Shown in pieces: positions 1 through 11,851 of a DNA stretch of 64,000 bases; within the stretch, counting starts at the first letter, position 1, and each line of letters begins with the position of its first letter. The DNA is from Okapia johnstoni. Taxonomy: Eukaryota; Chordata; Mammalia; Artiodactyla; Giraffidae. Both the position numbers and the translations under genes were made by a program. Where the stretch lies: positions 83,946,713 through 84,010,712 of the forward strand of contig CM044310.1 in the NCBI GenBank assembly GCA_024291935.2, read 5' to 3'. A model generated the notes under the pieces. It saw only the letters and a list, made by a program, of their open reading frames with translations. It had not been told where the DNA came from and ran no database searches.

Positions 1-340
1 TCACCTCCCAATTCACTGCTCCCAAAGTGCTACGAGACTGGAAATCAGAGAATCATGTTTGTTAGGTCTGTAAGCAAAGTCCAAGTAAACAGGTCTCTGG
101 TTAGGGCTAAAGGTACTATCTCATTATTTGGGCTAATCAAGGATATAATTTCTGTCTCTTGATTGTTTTCTAGATAAATATTCTGGATAAGGGAAACGTT
201 CCTATCTACTGTTTCCCTAGGAAATGTTCCTAAGTAATGTTTTCTATATCTGTTAGGTAATGTTTTCTTTCTTTCATTTTTTTAATAAAGTAAGATTACT
301 CCCTACTTCCTTTCTTTTCTTGTGTCCATCCCACACACAG

Positions 341-433
341 CTTGAGGGATCTTAGCTCTCTGACCAAGAATCTAATCTGGGTCCCTGCACTAAAAGCATG
401 AAGTCCTAACCACTGGACCTCCAGGAAATTCCT
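341..433 (-). repeat. CHR-type tRNA-derived SINE, 5' part
   Basis: Read on the minus strand, this matches the tRNA-derived head of the cetartiodactyl CHR SINEs: a box-A-like 'agtggttaggact' segment, a box-B-like segment, then 'gatccctcaag'. Only the head and a little body remain. It is a retroposed fragment, not a tRNA gene. Family is recalled from consensus, not aligned. Confidence 0.7.
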
Positions 434-2081
434 ATGGGTAGTTTTCTTTATCTTCCACAGTGTCCAACACTATGCTGAGCCCACAGAAGACACTGAACAA
501 ATTGCTTGTTGATTACAGCCTTCAACTATGAACAGTCTCCAATAATGACCAGAAGAAAGATTCTTCACACTGGCTGCTATGTTGATTGCAATGAATAGTG
601 TAGTAAAACAAACACAGCATGGTTTTAATTTTGCATCTCTATAAACCAACTTAAACTCATCCTGGAACCTGGTTAGACGTAAGTAAAGTGGTGTAATCCA
701 ACTAACCTTGAATAAAAAGTGCTACATCTTCCAAAAGAGACCATGGGTTGAGTAACCTCTGGATTAAATACCTATATAATCGAAAACTACATAACTTAAA
801 TTTTTTAAAAAATCTCATTTAAGATTGTTGTGGTCAGTCTCACAGAACTGCTGAGCTTAGAGAGAAGGGGAGAGAGAAAGAAATGAAAATGGCATCCAAA
901 ACCTGGTCTACATAGATGATAGTATCTGTTAGCTTTCTTAACATTTTATTTCAACCCTTTATGGTATATTAGGGAAATATCAAGGATGGCCAGAGAAAAG
1001 GAAAATAGACTGAAGATATCACATAATTTTATCAAGTGTAAAGAATGAATGGGTTTTGGAAATTACAAAACCTACACAACACACTGCAGTGATGGCTGTG
1101 TGGACTTCTGCCTCCTGAAGTTTTTCCCCATCCTTCTCTGAAACTGCTTTTTAGCATTTTAGAATTAAGAAGAACCCTAGAAACTACAGGTCTGGCCATC
1201 CAATGGCTATAAACTGGGAAGCCTTAATGACTACATGGTTAGACTATTATATTTTTGCCCCAAGGTACTGAGTCTCAAAGGTGGCATTCAGCATCCTTTC
1301 CTACTGAGATCTCATTATGCATGTGTAATTTGAGTAAACAATGAGACTCTATTGAATTCAATTCCTCCCTTTAAATTAGCCTTACTACAGAAGAGGAGGA
1401 GACAGAATGGTTATTATTACTGAGATCAAGTAATTAATTTTGTAAGTCCTATGAAATATTGAAGGAAATCATGCAAATGAATTTGCATACAATTAGAACA
1501 GCAGACACTCAAACATGTTTATTTATGGGAAAAAGAGATAAAGTGAGTCTGGACCAGTTTGTTAGTCTCTGCGGGATTTCTACATCCTGATAAGAACAAT
1601 GTACACATGTGATTTGAACGCTAAATAAAAATTTCAGATGATAAATAACTAACTGGAGTTCAATATGGCTTAATATAAACTTCTTTTAAAATCACTTTTA
1701 GAAAACATATTGTGTTCAGTATCATTTTAGTCCAGTCTTGTAGCTAGAAAAATTTATGTTAATAACCAAAAATTCTCTCTTCCTAAATGTGTGTGAGATT
1801 TCAGCTTTTACATGTCATTTCTGGATTTTCAACTTGCTTGAGAATCCAGAGAAACTTCAAGAACCTCAGCCAGAAAATGCCATCTTTTTGAAAAACAAAG
1901 ATTGAAACAAAAGTATTTTGAACCATTAATTAGAAAATATAATCCAAACAAATAGTACAATCTCTTAGCATGTTGAATAACTAAAGTTTAATCAAGGTCC
2001 ATTATTAATTAAAATTATCAGCTAAATGTATAATAAGGACATCTCTCTGGCTTTGTGCTTCAGATAGTCACAGAAAAACGT
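434..2081. other. AT-rich stretch without gene or recognised repeat
   Basis: No open frame of note on either strand and no repeat family that I recognise. Base composition is AT-rich with scattered short A and T runs. Confidence 0.5.
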
Positions 2082-2271
2082 GTTAGTGTTAGTTGCTCAG
2101 TCATGTCCAACTCTTTGAGATCCCTTGTATTGTAGCCCGTCAGGTTCCTCTGTCCATGGAATTCTCCAGGTAAGAATACTGAAGTGGACTGCCTTTTCCT
2201 TCTCCAGGGATTGAACCTGGGTCTCCTGCACTGCAAGTAGATTCTTTACTTTTTGAGCCACCAGGGAAGCC
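2082..2271 (-). repeat. Bov-tA SINE
   Basis: Reverse-oriented Bov-tA: the Bov-A tail (rc of 'gactgagcaact') is at the left and the tRNA-derived head (rc of 'ggcttccctggtggctc') ends at 2271. Bov-tA joins a tRNA-derived head to Bov-A, whose 3' end is shared with BovB, so BovB enzymes are thought to mobilise it. It is moderately diverged and has a small deletion before the 'ggattgaacctgg' part. Confidence 0.9.
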
Positions 2272-2463
2272 TATATTCCTATACCTATACATATATTCAT
2301 ATATATGCTTCCAAATGCTCCCAACATTAATATTAGTATCAAAAATATTACCTATAGGAGGAAATTTACATATTGCTTCTGTATAAGTTCTGGGTTTTTT
2401 CCCATGATCATTTGAAATGATATGAAATTAAAGACCTATCAGAATCCAGCCTTGACCCTCAAA

Positions 2464-2656
2464 TGGGGTTTCTCAACCTCACTTTTGAAATTTTGGATGG
2501 GACAATTCTTTGTTGTGACAGTGGCTGTCTTGTGCATGGTAGACTGTTTAGCAGCATCCTTGGCCTCTGCTCATTAGATTCTAGTAGCTTGTCTCTAGCA
2601 TTTGACAACTGCCAAATGTTCTCCAGGGGACAAAAATCCCTGACACAAAATAAAAA
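2464..2656 (-). mobile_element. MER20 hAT-Charlie element
   Basis: The left end 'ggtttctcaacctc' is the MER20 terminal inverted repeat. It is followed by the recognisable inner blocks 'acaattctttgttgtgac', 'tgtttagcagcatccttgg' and 'ccaggggacaaaa'. The right terminal repeat has decayed. This is a non-autonomous eutherian DNA transposon without coding capacity. Orientation follows my recollection of the Repbase consensus. Confidence 0.8.
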
Positions 2657-2974
2657 GTGATGGCAGACATGGTATAATAAAAAAGAAATCCATGGCACAA
2701 TAACAAAGATATCTAACATATAAGTAACCAGTAGCCTCTAGAGTAGGAAGGGAGGACAGAAAAGGAGAAATTAGGCATCATAAAAGAAAACATTGCTGAA
2801 TTAAAGGAAAGAAAGACCAAACTGAGGCTAGAAAGGACTGTCCATATCCTGGGTAAATACTGAGACATTCTGGTAATGAACTACAAGGATTAAAAAAAAA
2901 ATTCTAGCCAGGAAAAGGCACAAAGGAAAATTTTAATCAAATGAACACTGTAATACTGTTAAAGAACTTGGAGG

Positions 2975-3133
2975 ACAAGGGGACAGAGAGGATGAGATGG
3001 TTGGATGGCATCACTGACTCACTCAATGGATATGAATTTGAGCAAATTCCGGGAGATAGTGAAGGACAGAGAAGCTTGGTGCCATGGGGTCACGAAGAGT
3101 CGGACATGACTTAGTGACTGAACACCACCACCA
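2975..3133 (+). repeat. BovB LINE 3' end fragment
   Basis: Matches the last ~160 bp of BovB: 'gaggatgagatggttggatg', 'catcactgactc', then the 'catggggtcacgaagagt' tail. It is 5'-truncated, as usual for target-primed insertions. It encodes only a remnant of the ORF2 C terminus and has no intact frame. Confidence 0.85.
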
Positions 3134-4723
3134 AGATGAGTCATTCTTTGTTTGAACTTAATATAGATGTGGGGCCCATGACTCAAGGGGAGCCTTCACC
3201 TTCTTGGACCTCTACTCAGATTCTGGACCATAAACTCAAGCATTGCTTAAGCTGAGGATGCTGTTTACTATTCTTACTGACTTCCCACCATCCCCCCCCC
3301 CCACTTCTTGTATACCCACAGCAGTCTGTCTAATGACCCACTTTCTTGCCAACAATGTTTTTATCTGTGGTAGGAGTGTCATTTTCATCTTCAATAAATT
3401 TTAATCTTAACTAAGCTTTTTTCTTCACTCTTTATTAAGATGGAACAGACTTTTGCTGGTTGATCGGGCCCTCCTATTTCTTCTTATATAGTTGCCTCTT
3501 AGTGTACATTGCCCATTTTCCTATCATTTTGTTCATTTTTCAAGTTGGACTGCAGCTGCTCTTTGTGAACTGTCAGATGTGTGGAGAGAATGGGCTTCTC
3601 TGGTGTGTATTTTATCTTTTGAATTTGTTTCTGGTGTTTTGCTGAACTGAAGCTTTTCATTTTAACGTGGTCAAATCCTTCAGAATTTTCCTTTACGGCC
3701 TCTGGGTATCTCATCTTCCTTGGAAAGGTCTTTATATCACTCTGGGATTATGATATTCTTATACTGCTAGTGCCAGCATGGCTGAAGGACAACTGATGGC
3801 AAGAACTCGGATGCTTCTGACCCAATGATCAGAAGAACCCTGGGAAAAGAATGACATTTTTCAAAGGGCTAAAAATGTAAAACACAAAGATTACACAGGC
3901 CAAACAGCAGAAAACCTGAAACTCCCTAGGTTTATAAAGAAGCTGTTGCTGAGCTTAGCTATAATTGGGATGGACAGCAAGGACAGAACAACATACAGTA
4001 AGGTCCTATAGTCACCTAAACCGCCTCGACTGAATGATATACTATGCACACATGTGCCCACACACACGTATATAGATAAAACTGGCAACTTAATGATTTA
4101 ACTTAAATTTTTCTGAGTGTCCAGAAATATCAAAAGCTGACAGGAACCATACTGATTTGGCATACTCTTTAGGTACCTCATACCATATCCCATTATCTTC
4201 ATAATCAACTGTGACTCCCAGATGACACAGGATTTTCTTGATTCTGAAAATTTATAACTATCCACTCAATTCTCTTTCCTACCAACACCATTAGCTGATG
4301 AAAAGCCCCAAATGGAGATTTTTCTCAACTACCCACTTCCCCGCCCATCTCAGCCTTGTAATCTACCTTTCCGGATTAGCCTCTTCTTCATTGATGGAGC
4401 TCAGTTGTCTGCTTTTCAGCAAGCTCAGGTTCCCCAATTTATACTCTGGCTCCCAAGCCCCACCCACTGCTAACTGATTAGTAACCACTGTGATGCTTAA
4501 TCTATTGTGACACAGGCAGGTGGTACATAGGATTTTTCCTGTACCACCTTAAGGTCCTGCAAATTACTGGGCACATAATCAATTTTAGTAGTAATTATAA
4601 TAATGATGAAGGCTCAACAAATACTAAACAAAAGGCAAGTGCTCAGAAATGTCCAGTGTACAGAGAAGAGACAACTTTTTGAGGACAGTTTCTTATGTTT
4701 CCTATCCCCTTAACTGGCATTTT
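3134..4723. other. Stretch without gene or recognised repeat
   Basis: Nothing recognised on either strand apart from a run of eleven C at 3292-3302. The short open frames here (for example 3460-3645 plus and 3891-4088 minus) show no family resemblance and are taken as chance. Confidence 0.5.
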
Positions 4724-5078
4724 GCTGAGAAGACTCTTGAGAGTCCCCTGGACAGCAAGGAGATAAAACCAGTCAATCCTAAAGGAAATCAACCCTGAAT
4801 ATTCATTAGAAGGACTGATATTGAAGCTGAAGCTCCAATACTTTGGCCACCTGATGGGAAGAGCTGACTCATTGGAAAAAACCTTGATGCTGGGAAAGAT
4901 TGAGGGCACGAGGAGAAGGGGGAAAAAGAGGATGAGATGGTTGGGTGACATCACTGACTCAATGGACAGGAGTTTGAACAAACTTCAGGAGATAGTGAAG
5001 GACAGGGAACCCTGGCAAGCTGCAGTCCATGGGGTTACAAAGAGTTGAATACAACTGAGTAACTGAACAATAACAATG
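4724..5078 (+). repeat. BovB LINE 3' end fragment
   Basis: The last ~355 bp of BovB, from 'agaagactcttgagagtccc' to 'gagtaactgaacaa'. A 75-residue open frame at 4821-5048 is the ORF2 C-terminal tail (residues such as [18 protein letters not shown]), not a separate gene. The copy is 5'-truncated and diverged. Confidence 0.9.
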
Positions 5079-7569
5079 AGAAAGTTGTTTAGTTTAGATC
5101 AAATCTGTAAATGGGTCCTTAGGGAGTACCAGGTAGATGTAAGAATTTACAGACCTCAGGCAGTAATGGATTCAGAAAACAGAAGTCCTTCGATGTCTGA
5201 AAATAGTTTCACAAGAATGAACAGCCTATCAACTCACCACTAGGCCCACAAAGCAGTAGGTGTCTGATTTCCAAGTACTGTTCCAACTCCACATAAAGAA
5301 GGAAGTGTCCCCATTAAAGAGAGGACTGAGTGACTTCCTGAAGACCTGGACAAGCCACATCCCATTTATCAGAGAGACGTGCAGGTCAGGTCAGAGGGCC
5401 TAAGCCTTTGCCAGAACTTCTCATTTCGATTAGATATAGGCCCCTGAACATTTCAGTATTGGGAACATGTGCAGTTCTCTGTCAGAGCTATCTCTGCTTT
5501 AACATTCCTTGGGGCTTGGCAAGGAGAAGTCACCTCATTTTCACAACTTCACGGCATTTTTTCACATCATGAAAATGCCCTCATGTTTGTCATTCGTACA
5601 ATAAACAAAAGCAAGAAAGCAAATCCATCTGCAGAACAGTGCCATATGAAGCTAAATTAAAATGCTAATGAATGAGCATGACAGAGAAAACAGCGCACTA
5701 CCGAGAGTGAAGGGAACATGGGTTTCATGCAGAAATGTCCTTCGAACTGCAGTCTGTTCAGCCCTGCTCCATTTGAGGGGCTGCAGACAGCAAAAGTAGG
5801 ACAGAAGCTGAAGCCGAAACCAAACTTTTCATGGCTCCTAATCCCAGTTATTGCTTCTTTCAACTGTTTGGCTTGGTTTTTCTTGGAATAACCTTAGATG
5901 AAGTCTGAAGAAGCAGCCCCTGGCAATGCTTTTTCACAGAAAATATTCTTTTTTTTTTTTTCCTTTCCCCCTCCAACCATTTATGTGATGGAACTGCTTC
6001 TATATAGACAATAAGATGCAATTACTCTACAGGGCTGAGAAAGGGGGGAATAAACCAAGGTGAACATTGGACCAAAACTAAGAGATGTTCCTTACATCCT
6101 AAGCAGAATGCATGCCTCTGATTTTCTCATCACCATTGAGTCAAATTATTTAGTCTGTTGATGTCAGATGTGTTAAGACAGTTCATCCAATCCAGTGCTA
6201 TCCCTCAGGTGTAAAACCTATGAACAACAGATTGGCGAATCAGTTTCAAAGATCTTTGGGAGAAAACTGAATTGGATCCAATGCAGTGAGGGATGAAGTC
6301 TGGAAATGAAACATGTCCCCATTAAGAAGCTGCTGTAGAAATGAAGGAGAACAAGATATGTAGGAAATCCCAAGTGCCCCTCTCCACGGAAAGATATGAG
6401 AGGTATGTCTGAAGAAAAAGATTTAATTCCCTGCTGCTATTCCCAGTGTGGGGGTGGGGGGTGGGGTAAGCAGAGGAAGGGAGCAGGGAAAGAAAAGAAA
6501 GAAAAGAAAAAACCCTCCTAGATGCTGTGCATTTACTGAATAAATCCAAGCCATAAATGTGCATTGATTCTTCGGTTGCCATGGCAGAGGGAATGGTTTC
6601 TATGTTGTGATGGCAGTTGCCATATGTTCAGCTTCAAGTCAACTGATTCCATTACAAAAGGACAAATGAGCAGAGGAGGGCCACGTAGCCTCACCTATCC
6701 CAAGATGCCAGCTAGCACTGAGTTGTCTTATGAGTCTCGGTTCTGGGCCTGACCCTAAAAATATACCATGGCCATGGTCTCTAAGCAAACACATTTGCAA
6801 GAGATTCTTACAAACCACTCCCTGAGGAGGCTATCAGTACCTAACCCAGATAAAGTACTTCTCTGTTGAAAAATGGCCTATGAGGTGATCTGGAAAGGAT
6901 GTATGGCCAATAAGGGACATATATTTTGAGGGGCAAATGGAGCAACCAATGTCCCGTCTTAGGGAGCTAGAACTTGAGACATGCAGAAGGAATATGTGAA
7001 TTCTAGGACCACAAGTAGAAACGAGAAGTGTTTAGTCATAGGAAATAAGTCCTAAGTGAGTCTTAAGTGTTGGAAGGCACCTGGACCCTTTGAAGCAACA
7101 TCTCAAAGGGTAAGTTGGTCACATTCTTGCCCAAACTCTCTCTCCTTCAAAAATTTCATCTTTCATTGTCTGACTCAATGTTATGTTGCCAATTAGGGCA
7201 TGACTATGTCCTCTATCAGAACACAAATGAGTGTTTTGAATGTCCAAGAGATTACTTTTTGGTATTCTTCCAGTGTCCTGTGAGTAAATTGACTGTTCAC
7301 TGATAGAGGAATTTATTTTTTTCTGGAACTCCATGCTACTCATTATTAGATTCCTGCTGCAGTGATCAAAGTAACTCCTGAAGGAGCCAGAGCCCTTCCA
7401 AAACAACCCAACCATGTAAAAAGAACTTTTGACGCTAAGAGATATGGCCCCAACCTAGGCGATCTACATGAATTTATTGTCTTTATGGTGGTTCAATTAT
7501 GTCAAAGCACCAGATCATGTTGCTATGCACTTTCTAAGTAGACACCATTATAGGGCTTTCATTTATCAG
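5079..7569. other. Stretch without gene; low-complexity patches
   Basis: No repeat family recognised. Low-complexity patches are a T run at 5949-5961, a G-rich patch near 6448-6468 with three close G runs, and a purine-only A/G patch near 6487-6513. Several 60-98-codon open frames occur on both strands without resemblance to any family I know. Confidence 0.45.
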
Positions 7570-8250
7570 AGCATCAAATCAATAAGGAAAAGACAGATAA
7601 CCCACTAAACAAACGGGCAAAGGACTTGAAAAGATGCTTCACAAGAGAATGCTAAACAATCAACTAATCAAAAACAAGCTCAATCTTATTTATAATCAGA
7701 GAAATTCAAAGTAAAACTATAGGAGCATATCACTACCCACCCACCATACTGGCTCAAATTGAAGTCTGGCAACATCAAGTATTGATGAAGATGTGAGGCA
7801 TCCAGAACTCTTATGCTGCTGGAAGGAATGTAAACTGTGTAAACTAGTAACCCCACTTTGGAAAATAGCTAGGCATTCCTCAATAAAATTGAAGAAAAGC
7901 AAATATTATGATCCAATAGTCATCCTCTACAGTATGTATTTCCAAGATACAATTGTGTGTGCACACCAATGAGAATGCTCATAGCAACATTGCCTGGAGT
8001 AGTACCGAGTCTGTCAGTACTAGAGTGAATAAGCAAATCCAAATATCAAAAAAATGTTATACAGCATTGAACATAAACAAACTCCAGCTAAACTTGAAGA
8101 CACGGTTAACTCTATGGCGTAAGGAATGTCATTGTCAAGAAGGCACATATGGGTGCTTGAGCTGGATGGTGGCCACATAGAATTGTATTTGCTGTATGTA
8201 CACACACACACACACACACACACACATTTTACTCCTCAATAAAGTATATT
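7570..8250 (+). repeat. L1 LINE 3' end, old and diverged
   Basis: Plus-strand decayed L1: the end of ORF2 ('atgctgctggaaggaatgta', then the segment resembling 'accattatgatccaatag') and the 3' UTR with 'gagctggatggtggcc'. It closes with a short AC tract and 'ctcaataaagtatatt'. No frame is kept. It is old, mammalian L1M-like, and the subfamily is not assigned. Confidence 0.75.
8201..8226. repeat. (CA)13 microsatellite
   Basis: Thirteen perfect CA units inside the L1 3' UTR. Likely length-polymorphic. Confidence 0.97.
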
Positions 8251-8517
8251 CACAATAGAAAAATCAGTATCCAACAGGTGCCTCAAGCAGACAGTAATGA
8301 CTATTTTCATGAAGATGTTATCCAAAAGTTTGGATAACAAACCTCAGTAACCATTTAGGAATGCATTTTCCATTCATCTGTCTCACTCCTTCTTAGAGCT
8401 GCTCATATTGTCTACCTAACTGTTCTTTGGGATAATGAGTTTCACAGAGATACATGTAAAGAAAAATTGTAGAGGGACCAGAAGAAGAGTTCAGAAAGCC
8501 AGGGATCTTTAGAAAGC

Positions 8518-8537
8518 AAAAAAAAAAAAAAAAAAAA
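8518..8537. repeat. A20 homopolymer
   Basis: Twenty A in a row. No retrocopy with a matching body was recognised upstream, so this is recorded only as a simple repeat. Confidence 0.9.
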
Positions 8538-8574
8538 GAATTACATCTTCTCTCTGCAAGGGGGCAGGGACTCA

Positions 8575-9100
8575 GGAATAGAGGATCCTCATCAAACTGT
8601 GTGTTTCCTCTGATGAGCTCTTGTTATGATAATTATTATCACTCCAAAGATGTTGATAATTATATTTAGACAGTTTTTAAAGCAATATTGTATAATATTT
8701 TCCTCCATTTAACACTCGCGACAGAGCTGATGAATACTCAGTCAGATGAAATACAGGGCTGTTGGTTTGTCCACAAAGTGTTCCCATCAACCGTGTAAGT
8801 GAGTTTTATAATGTATACATTATAGCAGGGGGAAAAACACACTCTTTTGGAAAGGACCAATTCTTGGCGCATAATCAGTTCCCATTGAATTTAAATGACT
8901 TTTGGTCCTACATTGATGCTGATAAAATACTTTCAAATGTACAGAATATTAACCAAATGTTTATATTAAACAACTCCTTTCAGGTGAAAATGCGCTCGGT
9001 GAAGCGTAGCTCCCTGGAGCAAGTTACTGAATATTAATGTTCAGCAGATCATAAGGAGGTACAAGTCCTCCGATGTAAGAAGCCGAGGGGGAGATAAAAG
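8575..9100. other. Repeat-free block, candidate conserved non-coding element
   Basis: No interspersed repeat seen. The block holds clustered homeodomain and GATA-like cores ('gataattattatc', 'gttgataattat') and a few retained CpGs ('actcgcgacag', 'atgcgctcggtgaagcg') in otherwise CpG-poor DNA. A 91-codon plus frame (8762-9037) lacks family resemblance. Calling this a conserved element is an inference from composition only. Confidence 0.3.
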
Positions 9101-9699
9101 AGCAAGGTTGGTGGATGGGCCCTGCCAGGGGAAAGTACAATCACACTGGACATAAACTCATTGAGATGGAAATAGAGTTTGAAATATAAGCAATTGGGGC
9201 TGCCAGGAACTAGGCAGCAGATGTGGGCTGGGAAGGAAGAGCATTAGGCTCGGGCCCCTGTTTCCAAACTCAACCATGCTGCAGACCTGGCCTCAGACCT
9301 GCCTGGGGTCCCATCAGCAGAGAAATTTATAGGACATGCCTCATAATTATCACCAGTCAATTGCCAGTTAATCATGGGCCCCGATTTCGAGTAAGTGAAG
9401 GCTGCTTATCGCAGGAAGCATTTGGACTTATATAAAGTATTATAGTATTTCAAATCTGCCAAAGCACACTGTCCATTTTCAATTATCATTGTTTATCTGC
9501 AGGTTTCAGGAAATCACATATATCGTATGAGGCACATAAATATGCAGCAATCTAGTAAATGTACACATATTTCAGAAGGAAGACAGCTTTTATCAACCAG
9601 GCTGGAGATCAAAAGGAATACTCTGCGTATTTGTTGGTGGAGAAAAGGCCATACTGAGAATGCGAGGTCCAGTTGCAACGCTCAGCTCTGCCGAGAATG
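9101..9699. other. Stretch without gene or recognised repeat
   Basis: Single-copy-looking sequence. The part around 9330-9440 keeps several CpGs and TAATTA-like cores, as in the block before it. Open frames at 9223-9435 and 9527-9757 have no recognised relatives. Confidence 0.4.
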
Positions 9700-9838
9700 T
9701 TGGGATTTCAGTCAGCTAGCCCCACTCTGGACTTCTGCTCCTCTATCCATAAAATGATATTAACAGTTCCAATAATCCATGTGAAGTGCTTTGAGCAGCT
9801 TGGAAAAACCATGCTCTCAAGCATAAAGTATTATTTAT
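9700..9838 (+). repeat. MIR SINE fragment
   Basis: The middle and 3' part resemble MIR: 'cctctatccataaaatgat', then 'gtgaagtgctttgagcag', ending in an A/T-rich tail. Old and diverged. Confidence 0.45.
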
Positions 9839-9903
9839 TAACCAAATGTTAATAATGCTGCCGAGTTTGACATATATTTAAATTCTTTTGTTGTTATGGT
9901 TAT

Positions 9904-10108
9904 GGGCTTCCCTTGTAGCTCAATTGGTAAAGAATCTGCCTGCAGTGCAGGAGAGCTGGGATCTCCTGGGTTGGAAAGATCCCCTGGAGAAGTAAATGGC
10001 AACCCACTCCAATATTCTTGCCTGGGAAATTCCATGGTCAGAGGTGTTGGCAGGCTACATACAGTCCATGGGGTAGCAAATGTCGGACATGACTTAGCGA
10101 CTAAACCA
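9904..10108 (+). repeat. Bov-tA SINE
   Basis: Full-length plus-strand Bov-tA beginning 'gggcttcccttgtagctc' with tRNA-derived boxes, followed by the Bov-A body and the 'ggacatgacttagcgact' tail. Immediately downstream lies a second SINE flanked by its own target-site duplication. Confidence 0.93.
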
Positions 10109-10260
10109 CCATATTTCTAGTGAAAGTGAAAGTGAAGTCGCTCAGTCATGTCCGACTCTTTGTAACCCCATGGATTGTAGCCCACCAGGCTCCTCCATTT
10201 ATGGAATTTTCCAGGCAACAGTACTGGAGTGGGTTGCCATTTCCTTCTCCATATTTCTAG
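10109..10260 (-). repeat. Bov-A SINE monomer with 12-bp TSD
   Basis: Reverse-oriented Bov-A body (10121-10248) without the tRNA-like head, of the half-BOV-A2 type starting 'gagaaggaaatgg' on its own strand. It is flanked by perfect copies of 'ccatatttctag' at 10109-10120 and 10249-10260. This duplication shows an independent insertion directly next to the tail of the preceding Bov-tA. Confidence 0.92.
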
Positions 10261-11044
10261 TAGTTACTTTTAAAATTATAAGGCTACCTCTCCTCAAATT
10301 TATTCAAGTTCAAAATGAACAATGGTAGAGGGAAACATACAGTTACTATTTTACAGATCACAGACTATCAGGCCTGAAAACTCTCTCTCAAGAAGACTTT
10401 GTGTAATGACCATGGGAGCAACTCTCCTCTAAATGATTCCAAAATATGGACGTTCTCTTATCTTCAAATGCAATTTTCTGCGAAAACAGAGACTAAAATT
10501 TTATCTAAAATTAAATTAAAATCTCTCTTCATCTACATGAAGAGCCATCAGCTTGCAGATCCAGACTCCATGGGAGACTGTCACCCAGTGGCTATGCCTG
10601 GCAATGCAAGTGGATTCTAGGGCTTTAAGACAGGGGCTCAAAATCAACACCACTAAAGGCTGAACCAAGATTACAATCCCCATTCAAATGTCTCCCCTAT
10701 CATGTTAAATCCCCTTTGGGCCTATTGTCAATCAGATACTCATCAAGCATCCACCAAGCCTTCAGCCTCTGCTCCTTTGCAAGGCAGACATGGACAATCA
10801 ACAATAAATACTTATTGAGTGCCAATGTGACAGTGAGACTAGAAAAACACTTATAAGTCTTCCTTTTGTCCAAGAGTTTACAATCCAGTTGAGAATAAAA
10901 GTTAGGAAGATGTTCAATAGTTAAATTGCCAGATAAAACAATACAAACACAGTCAACAGGCCAGACAAAATGAACTCCAAACTTTTGAGGGCAGGCTCCC
11001 TAAGCCATGCTCTCTGTCCTCCAGGGCACTGCCATCACACATTA
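10261..11044. other. Stretch without gene; possible ancient repeat
   Basis: No gene seen. Around 10790-10890 the text resembles a common old mammalian repeat ('ataaatacttattgagtgcc', then 'caagagtttacaatccag') that I cannot assign to a family. Confidence 0.4.
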
Positions 11045-11195
11045 ATGTTTATATGAATCTACCTGAGCATACTGTTAAAATGAGTTTCTGATACAGTATA
11101 TCTGGGACAGAGTCTAATATCTCGATTTTCTAATAAGCTTCCAGATGAAACCAAAGCTGCTGGTCCCAGGATCACACTTTAAGGCCACAAGGAGG
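11045..11195 (+). mobile_element. MER5A-like hAT-Charlie fragment
   Basis: Inner MER5A blocks are recognisable in order: 'gttaaaatgagtttctgat', 'cagtatatctggga', 'ttctaataagcttccaga', and 'gctgctggtcccaggatcac' near the right end. The left terminal repeat is lost. Non-coding. Confidence 0.7.
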
Positions 11196-11496
11196 TAGGC
11201 GTTCACTCAAGGATGTGATACGTTGCGCCACAGATGGAGAACAAAGTGCTGTGGGAACATAGGGAGGACATGATTATTCATTCTGCCTGGATGGGGAGTC
11301 AGTGGAAGAGTGTCTTGGTATATTTCACGGGGTGAAGTTATTTGAGATGATGTGTGAGGTGTGACTAGCATTTGTCCAAATAGAGGAAGGAAGGATGCAT
11401 GGGTTAGATGAACAGCATGAACTAAAGAAAGGAATGGACAGCAGGAGCCAAGTCTAGAGAAGATATTTGACTGGACTGGGAAAGGCACTGCATTTT

Positions 11497-11851
11497 AAAA
11501 GTCCAAACTTTTCTAAAAGTAATTAATTAATTAATTTTTGGCTGTGCTGGGTCTTTGTTGCTGCGCAGGCTTTTCTTTAGTTGCAGAGAGCAGGGCTACT
11601 CTCTAGCTGCAGTGGGCAGGCTTTTCATTGTGGTAGCTTTCCTTGTGGAGTACAGGCTCTTGGGTGGGCGGCCTTCAGTAGCTGTGGTTTCTGGGCACAG
11701 AGAGCACAAGTTCAATAGCTGTGACATTCAGGCTTAGCTGCTCCACAGCATGTGGGATCTTCCCAGATCAGGGATCGAACCCATTTCTCCTACATTGGCA
11801 GGCAGATTCTTTCCACTGAGCCACCAGGGAAGCTCAAAAGTCCAAACTTTT
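11497..11851 (-). repeat. CHR SINE with 16-bp TSD
   Basis: A ~320-bp CHR element (11513-11835) in reverse: an A/T tail at 11518-11538, a long body of 'agttgcagc'-type units, and the tRNA-derived head ending 'ccaccagggaagctc'. Perfect copies of 'aaaagtccaaactttt' flank it at 11497-11512 and 11836-11851. The perfect long TSD marks the exact insertion borders. Confidence 0.92.

Noticed and set aside
4643..4981. Recurrent open frames with [13 protein letters not shown] text on the strand opposite BovB (also near 13221, 36631, 43599 and 44509)
   Set aside because: They are antisense translations of the BovB 3' region that recur wherever BovB occurs, not a gene family.
6448..6468. G-quadruplex in the G-rich patch
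   Set aside because: Only three close G runs are clear. Without a fourth distinct run or structural data I do not call it.
8518..8537. A20 run as tail of a processed pseudogene
   Set aside because: No mRNA-like body or TSD could be recognised next to it.
8762..9037. 91-codon frame in the repeat-free block
   Set aside because: No homologue recognised and no clear exon borders. The block is noted as possible non-coding element instead.
9904..9980. tRNA-like box A and box B sequences in SINE heads across the window
   Set aside because: They are tRNA-derived SINE promoters without a foldable tRNA cloverleaf or discriminator end, so not tRNA genes.
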